DNA of 64,000 nt from assembly GCF_008693005.1 (NCBI RefSeq), contig NZ_VXKE01000014.1:1-64000 (forward strand). Reading direction: 5' to 3'. This document shows positions 51,833-59,904 of the stretch, piece after piece (positions within the stretch are counted from its first letter, which is position 1; each line of letters opens with the position of its first letter). This DNA comes from Helicobacter canis (lineage in GTDB: Bacteria > Campylobacterota > Campylobacteria > Campylobacterales > Helicobacteraceae). The position numbers were made by a program, and so were the translations under genes. The notes under the pieces were generated by a model. The model was not told the DNA's origin and did no database searches. It was given only the letters and a program-made list of their open reading frames with translations.

Positions 51833-53656
51833 TTAAGGCTTCGCGTGGATTTTGGTGTAGTTATAGGGTGATAGGCTCTCATCAAGCTCAAGCAATCGCT
51901 TATTTGGCGCGCGATTTACATCTTTCTCTTCAGGCTCGTTGTAGTAGAGATCGCCTTTTTTGTGTCCTTCCATATCTACTGGGTAGCGCAACTCGCCGGG
52001 CGCGTATTTTTGCATATCTTTAAAGCCTAGGTTTGATGGCGTGATATGGATATTGTCTTTTGCTGCAAGAGAGACAAGCAGAGCTTGCGCTTCTTTTGCC
52101 ATAGCGATTGACTGCCCCATGATCCTAGCCGCTTCTGTTGGGTTGTGGAATCCTGTGGAGTTTTCCGCATTGACAAAATCTGCTCGCATTTGTGATTTGC
52201 GATGAAGATCAAGCACCGCATTAAGGGCTTGTGAGATTTTCTTGTCATCTGCTGCGCCATCAGTTTGGTATTTGGCTAGCCCACCCATTTGCGCACGCAC
52301 CTTAGCAATATCTTCGATTAGGCTTACGATCGCATACTCCGCACTTCTTTGCATAGAGGCGATAGAAGTTTGGATATTGAATACTTGCTGCTTAAGATAC
52401 TCTTCTGATTGTCTATGGCAAGTTTTGCACGATGCATTGACATCATTAAGCGGAGAGACAAACTGGTGGTTTGTAACCTTCTTGGCACCATTGCGTGTGT
52501 ATGGCATATGGCAATCTGCGCAAGACACACCATTTTGCGCGTGGATTCCACCGCTTGCTAGCTCTGTCTCTGGGTGCTGGATTTTGATCATAGGGGCTTT
52601 AGTGTCTTTATGCACCCAATCTTGTGGGAATTTGTCTTTGACTTTTTCATAGTAGTCATCAAACATTTCGATTTTAAATGGCTCGCCTTTTTTCCACTCG
52701 CTCCAAGGGAAAACAAGCATTGTCCCATCTACGCTAACTTGTGTAGGCTTATTGCCATCGCGCCAATAGTCAATTTGGTCATAAGTTTTTTGCGTGCCAT
52801 CAAGCCATTTGGCATTTGGATCATTGGCGATGCTCTCGCCCATTGTGGTAACTTTACCCGCAGGAGCGAAGTAGTATTCAACATGGCATTGTGAGCAAAC
52901 AAGTGTGCGCATTTCTTGACGAGTGGCTTTCACGCCTTGATTCTCATCAGCCTCATAGCCCCTAGAGACAAGGGCATTGACAAGGGCTGGGCGAGTGATG
53001 CGCAGGCTCATATCCTTAGGCGAGTGGCAGTCCGCACAAGTAAGCCCCATTCTCGTGCCGCCGTGAAGCCCTAGGTGCTCTGGGCTATCTGGTGCTTGCT
53101 CATCAAAGGTTGGGACATTTTTGATCATCGTCCAATATTTCGCACTATTAAATGCCAAAAAATCGCCTTTAGAGACATTTTCTAAAAGCCAAGAGCTCCA
53201 GCCACTATGGCAGTTCATACAGGCTGTGGGCTGCCCGCCAAATGCTTTAAGCCCAGAAGCATTAAGGAAGTCTTTGTTATTGCGAGCTGTTTTCATCTGG
53301 TCGGCTTGGATATAGAAGTGGTGTCGCTCTTCATTGAAATCTTTGGAGAAGGGATACCCAGCCCACATTTTTACAAGCTGTGGGAATCTATCAAGCTTGT
53401 TGTAAGAGAGATTCCCGCCAAAGTCGGTAGATTTGGGTGTAAGCGTTGCACCGCTTAAATACATATCTAAATAGTCTGGGAATTTTGCGCCCCAAGTGCT
53501 TAGGCGCGGATCACTATCGCTAAGCCCCGCAGAAGCCCCTATGTTAAGCGCAGTTTGCTCGCCTTTCTTTTGCCCTATATCTGCCGTGATATATGCGACC
53601 AATGCTCCTACAAGGATCGCTACAACTAGTGCGATCCATAAAGTCTTTTTGCCCAT
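51833..53656 (-). CDS. nrfA: Ammonia-forming cytochrome c nitrite reductase, catalytic subunit
   Basis: NrfA reduces nitrite to ammonia with six electrons in the periplasm. The 607 residues start with a signal/anchor helix and carry five haem motifs: CMNCH, CADCH, CSQCH, CADCH and CKTCH. The first, which corresponds to the catalytic haem, is CxxCH rather than the common CxxCK, as I recall for Campylobacter jejuni NrfA; no lysine version exists here. It is at the longer end for the family. It follows nrfH by 20 bases. Confidence 0.94.
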   Translation of the reverse strand: MGKKTLWIALVVAILVGALVAYITADIGQKKGEQTALNIGASAGLSDSDPRLSTWGAKFPDYLDMYLSGATLTPKSTDFGGNLSYNKLDRFPQLVKMWAGYPFSKDFNEERHHFYIQADQMKTARNNKDFLNASGLKAFGGQPTACMNCHSGWSSWLLENVSKGDFLAFNSAKYWTMIKNVPTFDEQAPDSPEHLGLHGGTRMGLTCADCHSPKDMSLRITRPALVNALVSRGYEADENQGVKATRQEMRTLVCSQCHVEYYFAPAGKVTTMGESIANDPNAKWLDGTQKTYDQIDYWRDGNKPTQVSVDGTMLVFPWSEWKKGEPFKIEMFDDYYEKVKDKFPQDWVHKDTKAPMIKIQHPETELASGGIHAQNGVSCADCHMPYTRNGAKKVTNHQFVSPLNDVNASCKTCHRQSEEYLKQQVFNIQTSIASMQRSAEYAIVSLIEDIAKVRAQMGGLAKYQTDGAADDKKISQALNAVLDLHRKSQMRADFVNAENSTGFHNPTEAARIMGQSIAMAKEAQALLVSLAAKDNIHITPSNLGFKDMQKYAPGELRYPVDMEGHKKGDLYYNEPEEKDVNRAPNKRLLELDESLSPYNYTKIHAKP

Positions 53657-53676
53657 TTACTCTCCTTTAATGTGTG

Positions 53677-54162
53677 TTAAAAATCCCGCAAATGCCCCAC
53701 ATTGTGATGGCAGGACATACAATCCAAGCTGCCTTCAGCTGGATTTTTACTGCCCTTATCGCCTTTTGTAGGGTCGATTGCATTATGTGCGTAGTCGCCG
53801 TGGCAGCGCATACAACTTTCCTTGACCCACGCTTTGGTGTCTGCATTAGCAGTGAAGTTTGTCGGTAGATGCTTGTCAAATGTAAAGTGGTAGGCGTGAT
53901 TTAGCCCTGTATATGCCTTAGCCAGCCATTTGCGTGTAAATGAGTGTGGCAAGTGGCACTCGATACACTCTACGCCTTGATGTGAGCTTTTTGTCCAATC
54001 GCGATGGACTTCATTCATCACATGGCAGTTATTGCACGCGGCAGAATCATTGGAGAGATAGCTCAACGCATTTGCATTATATAGCCCATAAATACCATTG
54101 CCGATGATAAAGCCAAATATACAAACTAGAGCAAATACGAAAAGGGAAGTTTTTTTGCTCAT
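53677..54162 (-). CDS. nrfH: Cytochrome c nitrite reductase small subunit (quinol dehydrogenase)
   Basis: NrfH passes electrons from menaquinol to NrfA. The 161 residues have one N-terminal membrane helix (about 6-28) and four haem motifs (CNNCH, CIECH, CMRCH, CMSCH), as in Wolinella NrfH. It is the first gene of the nrfHA operon. The 209-base gap to polA (54163-54371) has divergent promoters but no gene. Confidence 0.94.
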   Translation of the reverse strand: MSKKTSLFVFALVCIFGFIIGNGIYGLYNANALSYLSNDSAACNNCHVMNEVHRDWTKSSHQGVECIECHLPHSFTRKWLAKAYTGLNHAYHFTFDKHLPTNFTANADTKAWVKESCMRCHGDYAHNAIDPTKGDKGSKNPAEGSLDCMSCHHNVGHLRDF

Positions 54163-54371
54163 TTACTCTCCTTGCTAACCCAAATAATCCTACAACCGCG
54201 CTATAACTACAAAGTATGAATACCTGAGATTTTATAGAGATAGTCCTTACAAATTCCTAAAAATAGCTAAAGTTAAGAACTAAAAGCATTTAGGCTATAT
54301 CATATCTGCAACGCTCTTTAGCTATACTTCTGTGGCTGTATTGTTAAGATTTATCGTGTCAAAGGACTTTT

Positions 54372-57068
54372 ATGCAAAAGCTTATCATTATTGATACATT
54401 TGGGTTTTTTTTCCGTAGTTTTTACGCGCTTCCACCTTTGCAAAACTCTCAAGGCTTCCCCACAGGGCTGCTCACAGGCTTTGCCAATCTCATTATGAAG
54501 CTGTATAAAAGTAATCCACACGACTACATTATCTTTGCCCTAGAAGGCGGGGGGCAAAATATACGAAAAGCTATTTACAAAGACTACAAGGCAAACCGCC
54601 AAGAAACCCCGCAAGAGCTATTGCTGCAGCTTCCTGTCGCCATTGAGTGGATTGAGAAAATGCAGCTTGTCAAAATTGCAAAAGAGGGCTATGAAGCAGA
54701 TGATGTGATCGCTTCTTTAGCGCACTTAGCCAAGACCAAAGGCATACAAACCCAAATCATCAGCCACGATAAAGATCTTTATCAGCTTATTGATGATGAT
54801 GTGTTTTTGCTCGATCCTGTGCGGCAAGTAGAGATTAGGCAGGAGCAGTGTCAGCAGAAGTTTGGCGTGCTGCCGCATTTGTTTATCGACTATCAAAGCT
54901 TAGTAGGGGATACAAGCGATAATGTCCCGGGTGTTAAGGGCATAGGTGCTAAGACTGCTTGCAAGCTTTTGGAGCATTTTGGCTCACTTGATGCGATGTA
55001 TGCAAGAGAAAATGAGCTAGAAGAAGTCATTAGCAAGCGTCTAGCTCAAGTTATAAGAGAGCAAAAAGAGAGCGCGCTTCTTAGCAGAAAGCTTGTAACG
55101 CTTGTAAAAGACCTGCCTTTAGATGTGGATTTCCAAGCACTTGCTATGCCAGAGAAAAACCCCTTGCATTTAATCATTGATGAGCTAAGCCGCTATGAAT
55201 TTACCAAAATCGTCCAGCGACTCTCAGGCGAGCCTATGAATGTCAAACACGAAGCAGTATTAAAGCCCAAAGCCCTAGAATCTACTTCTACAAATTTTAC
55301 CTACAAAGCACACACTTTATGGAGTTTGGAGCAGATACGAGCCCTGCTTGCCCCCCTGCCTAAAGATACGAAAATCGCCTATGATTGTGAGAGCACTGGG
55401 CTTGATACAAGAAAGGCGGAGCTTGTGGGATTTAGCTTTTGCTTTGATGGTAAAAATGCCTACTATGTCCCCGTGGCGCACACCTACCTAGGCGCACCAA
55501 GTCAGCTCTCCTTGGCGGATACAAAAGCGGCATTAGAGCTACTTTTCTCCTATCCACTCATCGGGCATAATCTCAAATACGACTTGCAGATCGCCAAAAG
55601 GCTAGGCATAGAGCCAAAGCGTGAAATTTATGATTCTATGATTTTGGCGTGGCTCTATGATAGTGCGAGCAAGGTGGGCTTAGATGAGCAAATGCGCAAG
55701 TGGTTTAGCTACACAATGCTCCCTTTTAGCGAGGTGCTTGGCAGTAAGCAGAACTTCGCTGAAGTGCTGATAGAGTCTGCCACAGAGTATGCCGCAGAAG
55801 ATGCCGCTGCGACTTTTGCACTTTTTCACATAATCTCTTCCACCCTAGAATCTAAAGGCTTGCAGCAGCTATTTTCCCTTGCTCAAAGTTTGGAGTTTCC
55901 CTTTATCCAAGTGCTTGTGGCAATGGAGGGTAATGGCATTAGCATTGATACCAAATATTTCCAAGCACTCTCCACACGCTTTAGCAAGGATCTTTTGGCA
56001 TTGGAGCAAGAGATTTTCACCCTTTGCAATGATGTCTTTAACCTAAACTCCCCAAAGCAGCTAGGCACTATGCTCTTTGACAAGCTTGGGCTAAAGGCAC
56101 AGCGGCAGATCAAGGGCGGATACAGCACTGATGAGAAGACCCTGCAAGCCTTGCTAGATGCCCACCCTGTAATCCCCAAAATCTTAGAATACCGAGAAGC
56201 AAGCAAGCTCAAAAACACCTATGTAGAGCCGCTATTGAAGCATAATGATGAAGGTAGAATCTATACTTCATTTTTGCAAAGCGGCACTGCCACTGGTCGC
56301 CTAAGCTCTAAGAATCCAAATCTCCAAAATATCCCCGTGCGTAGCGAGCAAGGTAAGCTGATCCGCGCGGGATTCCGCGCTAAGAGTGAGGATTATACGC
56401 TGCTTTCAATCGACTACTCACAAATTGAGCTGCGATTGCTTGCGCATTTTTCACAGGATTCTGCGTTGGTCGAGGCGTTTTGCAATCACTTAGATATTCA
56501 CTTACAAACGGCAAGCATTTTGTTTTCACCAAAACAAGCACAAGAGAAGCGACACATTGCTAAAAGCATTAACTTTGGTCTCATCTATGGTATGGGCGCG
56601 CGCAAGCTTGCCCAAACACTAGGCATAAGCTTTAGCGAAGCAAAGTCCTATATCCAAAGCTATTTTGACTTTTTCCCTTCGGTAAAGACATTTCTAAAAT
56701 CTAAAGAGCAAGAGATTTTGCACAATGGCTATGCGCAGACACTGCTGGGACATAGAAGGTATTTTGACTTTAGCAATGCTACGGAGTTTATGCGCGCTAA
56801 TTACTTGCGAGAGGGGGTTAATACGATTTTCCAAGGTAGTGCGGCTGATCTTATCAAAATGGCTATGCTAAAAATCCACGCCCATATCCAAGGCTCAAAT
56901 ATTGCTATGCTTTTACAAGTGCATGATGAGCTAATCTTTGAGCTACCTAAACAAAACGCCCTAGAATCCGCCAAAGAAATTGCCCATATTATGGATAGTA
57001 TCTACCCCCTAGCTATCCCACTAGAATCTAGCATTTCGCTAGGTGATAGCTGGGCAGATCTTAAGTAG
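54372..57068 (+). CDS. polA: DNA polymerase I
   Basis: An 898-residue family A polymerase for gap filling and primer removal. The 5' nuclease domain fills about 1-290 (DADDVIASLA-type GYEADDVIASLA, then VPGVKGIGAKTA). The 3'-5' exonuclease domain has its acidic residues (YDCESTGLDT, GHNLKYDLQ, YAAEDAAA), so proofreading looks intact. The polymerase domain (about 520-898) has LLSIDYSQIELRLLAHFS, KSINFGLIYGMG and VHDELIFE. Confidence 0.97.
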   Translation: MQKLIIIDTFGFFFRSFYALPPLQNSQGFPTGLLTGFANLIMKLYKSNPHDYIIFALEGGGQNIRKAIYKDYKANRQETPQELLLQLPVAIEWIEKMQLVKIAKEGYEADDVIASLAHLAKTKGIQTQIISHDKDLYQLIDDDVFLLDPVRQVEIRQEQCQQKFGVLPHLFIDYQSLVGDTSDNVPGVKGIGAKTACKLLEHFGSLDAMYARENELEEVISKRLAQVIREQKESALLSRKLVTLVKDLPLDVDFQALAMPEKNPLHLIIDELSRYEFTKIVQRLSGEPMNVKHEAVLKPKALESTSTNFTYKAHTLWSLEQIRALLAPLPKDTKIAYDCESTGLDTRKAELVGFSFCFDGKNAYYVPVAHTYLGAPSQLSLADTKAALELLFSYPLIGHNLKYDLQIAKRLGIEPKREIYDSMILAWLYDSASKVGLDEQMRKWFSYTMLPFSEVLGSKQNFAEVLIESATEYAAEDAAATFALFHIISSTLESKGLQQLFSLAQSLEFPFIQVLVAMEGNGISIDTKYFQALSTRFSKDLLALEQEIFTLCNDVFNLNSPKQLGTMLFDKLGLKAQRQIKGGYSTDEKTLQALLDAHPVIPKILEYREASKLKNTYVEPLLKHNDEGRIYTSFLQSGTATGRLSSKNPNLQNIPVRSEQGKLIRAGFRAKSEDYTLLSIDYSQIELRLLAHFSQDSALVEAFCNHLDIHLQTASILFSPKQAQEKRHIAKSINFGLIYGMGARKLAQTLGISFSEAKSYIQSYFDFFPSVKTFLKSKEQEILHNGYAQTLLGHRRYFDFSNATEFMRANYLREGVNTIFQGSAADLIKMAMLKIHAHIQGSNIAMLLQVHDELIFELPKQNALESAKEIAHIMDSIYPLAIPLESSISLGDSWADLK

Positions 57069-57081
57069 CTAAGCGCGCCCA

Positions 57082-57111
57082 CTAGCTAGAATCCAAATAG
57101 ATTCTAGCTAG
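57082..57111. terminator. CTAGCTAGAATC / GATTCTAGCTAG stem after polA
   Basis: Perfect 12-base arms at 57082-57093 and 57100-57111 with a six-base loop, 14 bases after the polA stop and between the convergent polA and flgA genes. It consists of two facing iterated words and is the clearest case of such a pair at a transcript end. It could work in both directions. Confidence 0.55.
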
Positions 57112-57143
57112 GCAGTCAAGAGGTAGAATCTAGGCTAAAGTGC

Positions 57144-57821
57144 TTAGAGAATCTCTGCGGTATTTTCATCAATAATTTGTGCGCGTAAGATCTTTTGTGT
57201 GCTTTGGTTTAGGACTTTGATAATCTGCCCTTGTGTGCCATTTTGCAAGGCTTGCACTTGGGTTTGTAGAGATAGATTCTGGCTTTTTATAATTGCTGTG
57301 ATCATCTCGCCCTTGCGCACGAGAATGCGCTCTTTGACCTTATCTAGCGTGATAATGCTCCCAGAGCCGATAAGTGATCTTGCAGAGACCTTGCCCAGCG
57401 CGCTTTGTGGCAAAAGCTTGGTGTTTCTAAGCAGTGCTAGCTTGCTGCGCTGTGTGGCGGTGTTTTGGCTTGTTATGTCCGCATTTGTGCTAATGAGTGC
57501 TGTGGCTTTGATGACACTTAGCTCTGCATCAATACTATATGAGATGGGCACAGACACCACACTTGCGCCATTGTGGATTTTGGCAATAAGCGTGCCGCTA
57601 GATTTTGCAAGTGCATTTGGTGAGAGTGTGCAGATATTTGGAGCAGCGCAGGAGAGATTGTGCCCTTGTAGCGATTGCGGAGCTTGCAGGCTAATTTGTG
57701 TGATGTGGATATCGTAGTCTTTATAGGCGGTGGCATAGGCTTGGGCGATATATTGCTTGAGTGATGACTCCTGTGCTACAAGAGCGTGCGTGAGCAAAAT
57801 GACTGCAGCTAGATATTTCAC
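57144..57821 (-). CDS. flgA: Flagellar P-ring assembly chaperone FlgA
   Basis: FlgA helps assemble the P ring in the periplasm. The protein is 225 residues from the GTG at 57821, giving a signal peptide (KYLAAVILLTHALVAQ) and a C-terminal SAF domain (about 135-220, ARSLIGSGSIITLDKVKERILVRKG region). The GTG is one base after the uvrD stop (TGATGTG), so translation is coupled; the longer frame from 57923 has an odd Cys-rich head and is rejected. The order uvrD-flgA is conserved in H. pylori. Confidence 0.88.
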   Translation of the reverse strand: MKYLAAVILLTHALVAQESSLKQYIAQAYATAYKDYDIHITQISLQAPQSLQGHNLSCAAPNICTLSPNALAKSSGTLIAKIHNGASVVSVPISYSIDAELSVIKATALISTNADITSQNTATQRSKLALLRNTKLLPQSALGKVSARSLIGSGSIITLDKVKERILVRKGEMITAIIKSQNLSLQTQVQALQNGTQGQIIKVLNQSTQKILRAQIIDENTAEIL

Positions 57822-57822
57822 A

Positions 57823-59901
57823 TCACACCCTTTGCACAAAGTCTGCAAGCAGCAAGCGGACATTCCCACCAAAGTTAATGCGCAAATACACCTGCCCGCC
57901 TTGTTTGCGCACTTCTTGCACAACGCCTAGCCCAAAGATTTTGTGCTTAATCGCACAGCCCTTGCTAAAATCTTGGCTAGATTCTAGCTCTTCTTGGCTT
58001 ATGCAAGGCTTGCTATATGTATCTGCTTCTGGGGTAAGCTTGGCTTCTTTAAGGAAGCGTGATGGGGCTAGAGTCTCTCGCTTACCCTTATAGAATCGTG
58101 AGTGCGCGTGTGAGACAAAGAGCTTCTCCCTAGCGCGTGTGAAAGCTACATACGCGAGCCTGCGCTCTTCTTGCAGATCGCCCTCTTCACGCAAAAGTGG
58201 GAAAAACCCTTCTTCACAGCCGATGATAAACACATAGTCAAACTCCAGCCCCTTAGAGCTATGCACGCTCATACAGCTAATACTCTCGCCCACTTCAACA
58301 TCAGTGCTAGAGCTTAGACTTAGCTCATAGAGTAAATCATCAAGCCCGTAATGTGGGTTTTGCATAAAAAAGTCGCGAAAATAGCCATAAAACTCCTCAA
58401 TATTTGCGCGCCTATCAATATCATCAAAGCTTGTCTCCACGCGCAGGGCGAAGCTTTCATCAAAAGCGTCTAAAAAGCCTAGCGCGCTTTCTTGGAGCTT
58501 TGCTTGCAGGAGTTCTAGGGTGTCAAAGAGCATTTTTAGCTGCTTATTTTGCGTGTGTGATAAAGTGGATTCTAGTAGCCCTTGCTTATAGGCTTCATAG
58601 ACACTAAGGCTTTGCGCACTAGCGGTGCTAAAGATCTTTTCTTGTGCGACCTTGCCAAGGGAACGCTTAGGGACATTGATGATACGCGAGAGAGAGAAGT
58701 CATCATTAAGATTTAGCACCACGCGGAAATATGCTAGCACATCTTTAATCTCTGCGCGCTCATAGAATCTAGTCGCGCCGATAAGTTTATAGGGGATTTT
58801 GGCGCGATTTAAGCCCTCTTCTATGCTGCGAGAGAGAGCATTAAGCCGAAATAGTATGGCAATTTGTGTAGGAGCAATGCCACTTTGCAAAAGTGCAGCG
58901 ATCTTGCTGGCAATGGTATTTGCTTCTTGCGTTTCATCGCTATGGCTAAGTAGCACTATCTCATCACCATCTCCCCTAGTGCTTACCAAATCTTTGCCAA
59001 GGCGGGAAGTGTTATGGGCGATGAGTGCATTTGCCGCGCGCAAAATAGGCTCTTTGGAGCGGTAGTTTTGCGCTAGGGTGATGGTCTTTGCATCAAAAGT
59101 TTTCGCAAAGTGCAGGATATGGGAAATATCTGCCCCCCTCCAGCTATAAATGCTTTGATCATCATCGCCCACGACACAGAGATTATTATGCGTGGTGCAG
59201 AGCTTTTGCAGTAAGGAGACTTGCAAGAAGTTGGTATCTTGGTATTCATCGACCATAATGTATTGATAACGCTCGCTCATCATTGTAGCAATCTCGGCAT
59301 TACTAGCTAGAATCTCATAGCTTTTTAGCAGTAAATCATCAAAGTCAAGCATATTGTTTTTCTCTAGGAATGCTTGGTAGTCTTGGTAGGCTTTGCTTAG
59401 GTCTTGGTAGTTTTGGCTTTTTGCTTGTTGGTGCGCTTGGCTTGGGGTGATTAGCTTATTTTTGCAAGCAGAGATATAGCCTAGAATCTGCGCTGGGCTA
59501 AAGTGCGCATAGCTAGAATCTAGCTTTTTGACAATGCGCTTTTGATCATCGCTATCAAGCAAAATGAAGTCGTGCTTGCGCCCTAGGTGGTGGATATGCT
59601 CACGCAAAAAGAGCAGCCCAAAGCGGTGGAATGTGCAAAGTAGTGGCGGGTGTAAAGGCGGGCAGCCCTCACCTAGAATCTGCAGTGCCCTAAGGCGCAT
59701 TTCACTTGCGGCTTTGTTGGTGAAAGTTAGCGTTAGGGTGGATTGCGGGGGGATACCTACGACTTTGATGAGATAGGCTAGGCGCGTGGTAATTGTCTTT
59801 GTCTTCCCGCTGCCAGCACCCGCTAGGATAAGCAATGCCCCATCAATGTGCTTGGCAGCTTCTGCTTGGGCAGGATTTAGTGTAGAGAGTAGGGCGTCCA
59901 T
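57823..59901 (-). CDS. uvrD: UvrD/Rep-family DNA helicase
   Basis: A 692-residue superfamily 1A 3'-5' helicase for repair and replication restart. Visible motifs: Walker A GAGSGKT (about 28-34), Walker B VDEYQDTN, GDDDQSIYSWRGAD, QNYRS and VAFTRARE. The C-terminal part has a small tail with KHKIFGLGVVQE typical of UvrD/PcrA. It lies between the TPR gene (3-base gap) and flgA. Confidence 0.95.
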   Translation of the reverse strand: MDALLSTLNPAQAEAAKHIDGALLILAGAGSGKTKTITTRLAYLIKVVGIPPQSTLTLTFTNKAASEMRLRALQILGEGCPPLHPPLLCTFHRFGLLFLREHIHHLGRKHDFILLDSDDQKRIVKKLDSSYAHFSPAQILGYISACKNKLITPSQAHQQAKSQNYQDLSKAYQDYQAFLEKNNMLDFDDLLLKSYEILASNAEIATMMSERYQYIMVDEYQDTNFLQVSLLQKLCTTHNNLCVVGDDDQSIYSWRGADISHILHFAKTFDAKTITLAQNYRSKEPILRAANALIAHNTSRLGKDLVSTRGDGDEIVLLSHSDETQEANTIASKIAALLQSGIAPTQIAILFRLNALSRSIEEGLNRAKIPYKLIGATRFYERAEIKDVLAYFRVVLNLNDDFSLSRIINVPKRSLGKVAQEKIFSTASAQSLSVYEAYKQGLLESTLSHTQNKQLKMLFDTLELLQAKLQESALGFLDAFDESFALRVETSFDDIDRRANIEEFYGYFRDFFMQNPHYGLDDLLYELSLSSSTDVEVGESISCMSVHSSKGLEFDYVFIIGCEEGFFPLLREEGDLQEERRLAYVAFTRAREKLFVSHAHSRFYKGKRETLAPSRFLKEAKLTPEADTYSKPCISQEELESSQDFSKGCAIKHKIFGLGVVQEVRKQGGQVYLRINFGGNVRLLLADFVQRV

Positions 59902-59904
59902 AAG

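Noticed and set aside
57822-57923. N-terminal extension of flgA
   Set aside because: It lies inside uvrD, is Cys-rich with no similarity to FlgA, and the GTG at 57821 gives a standard signal peptide.
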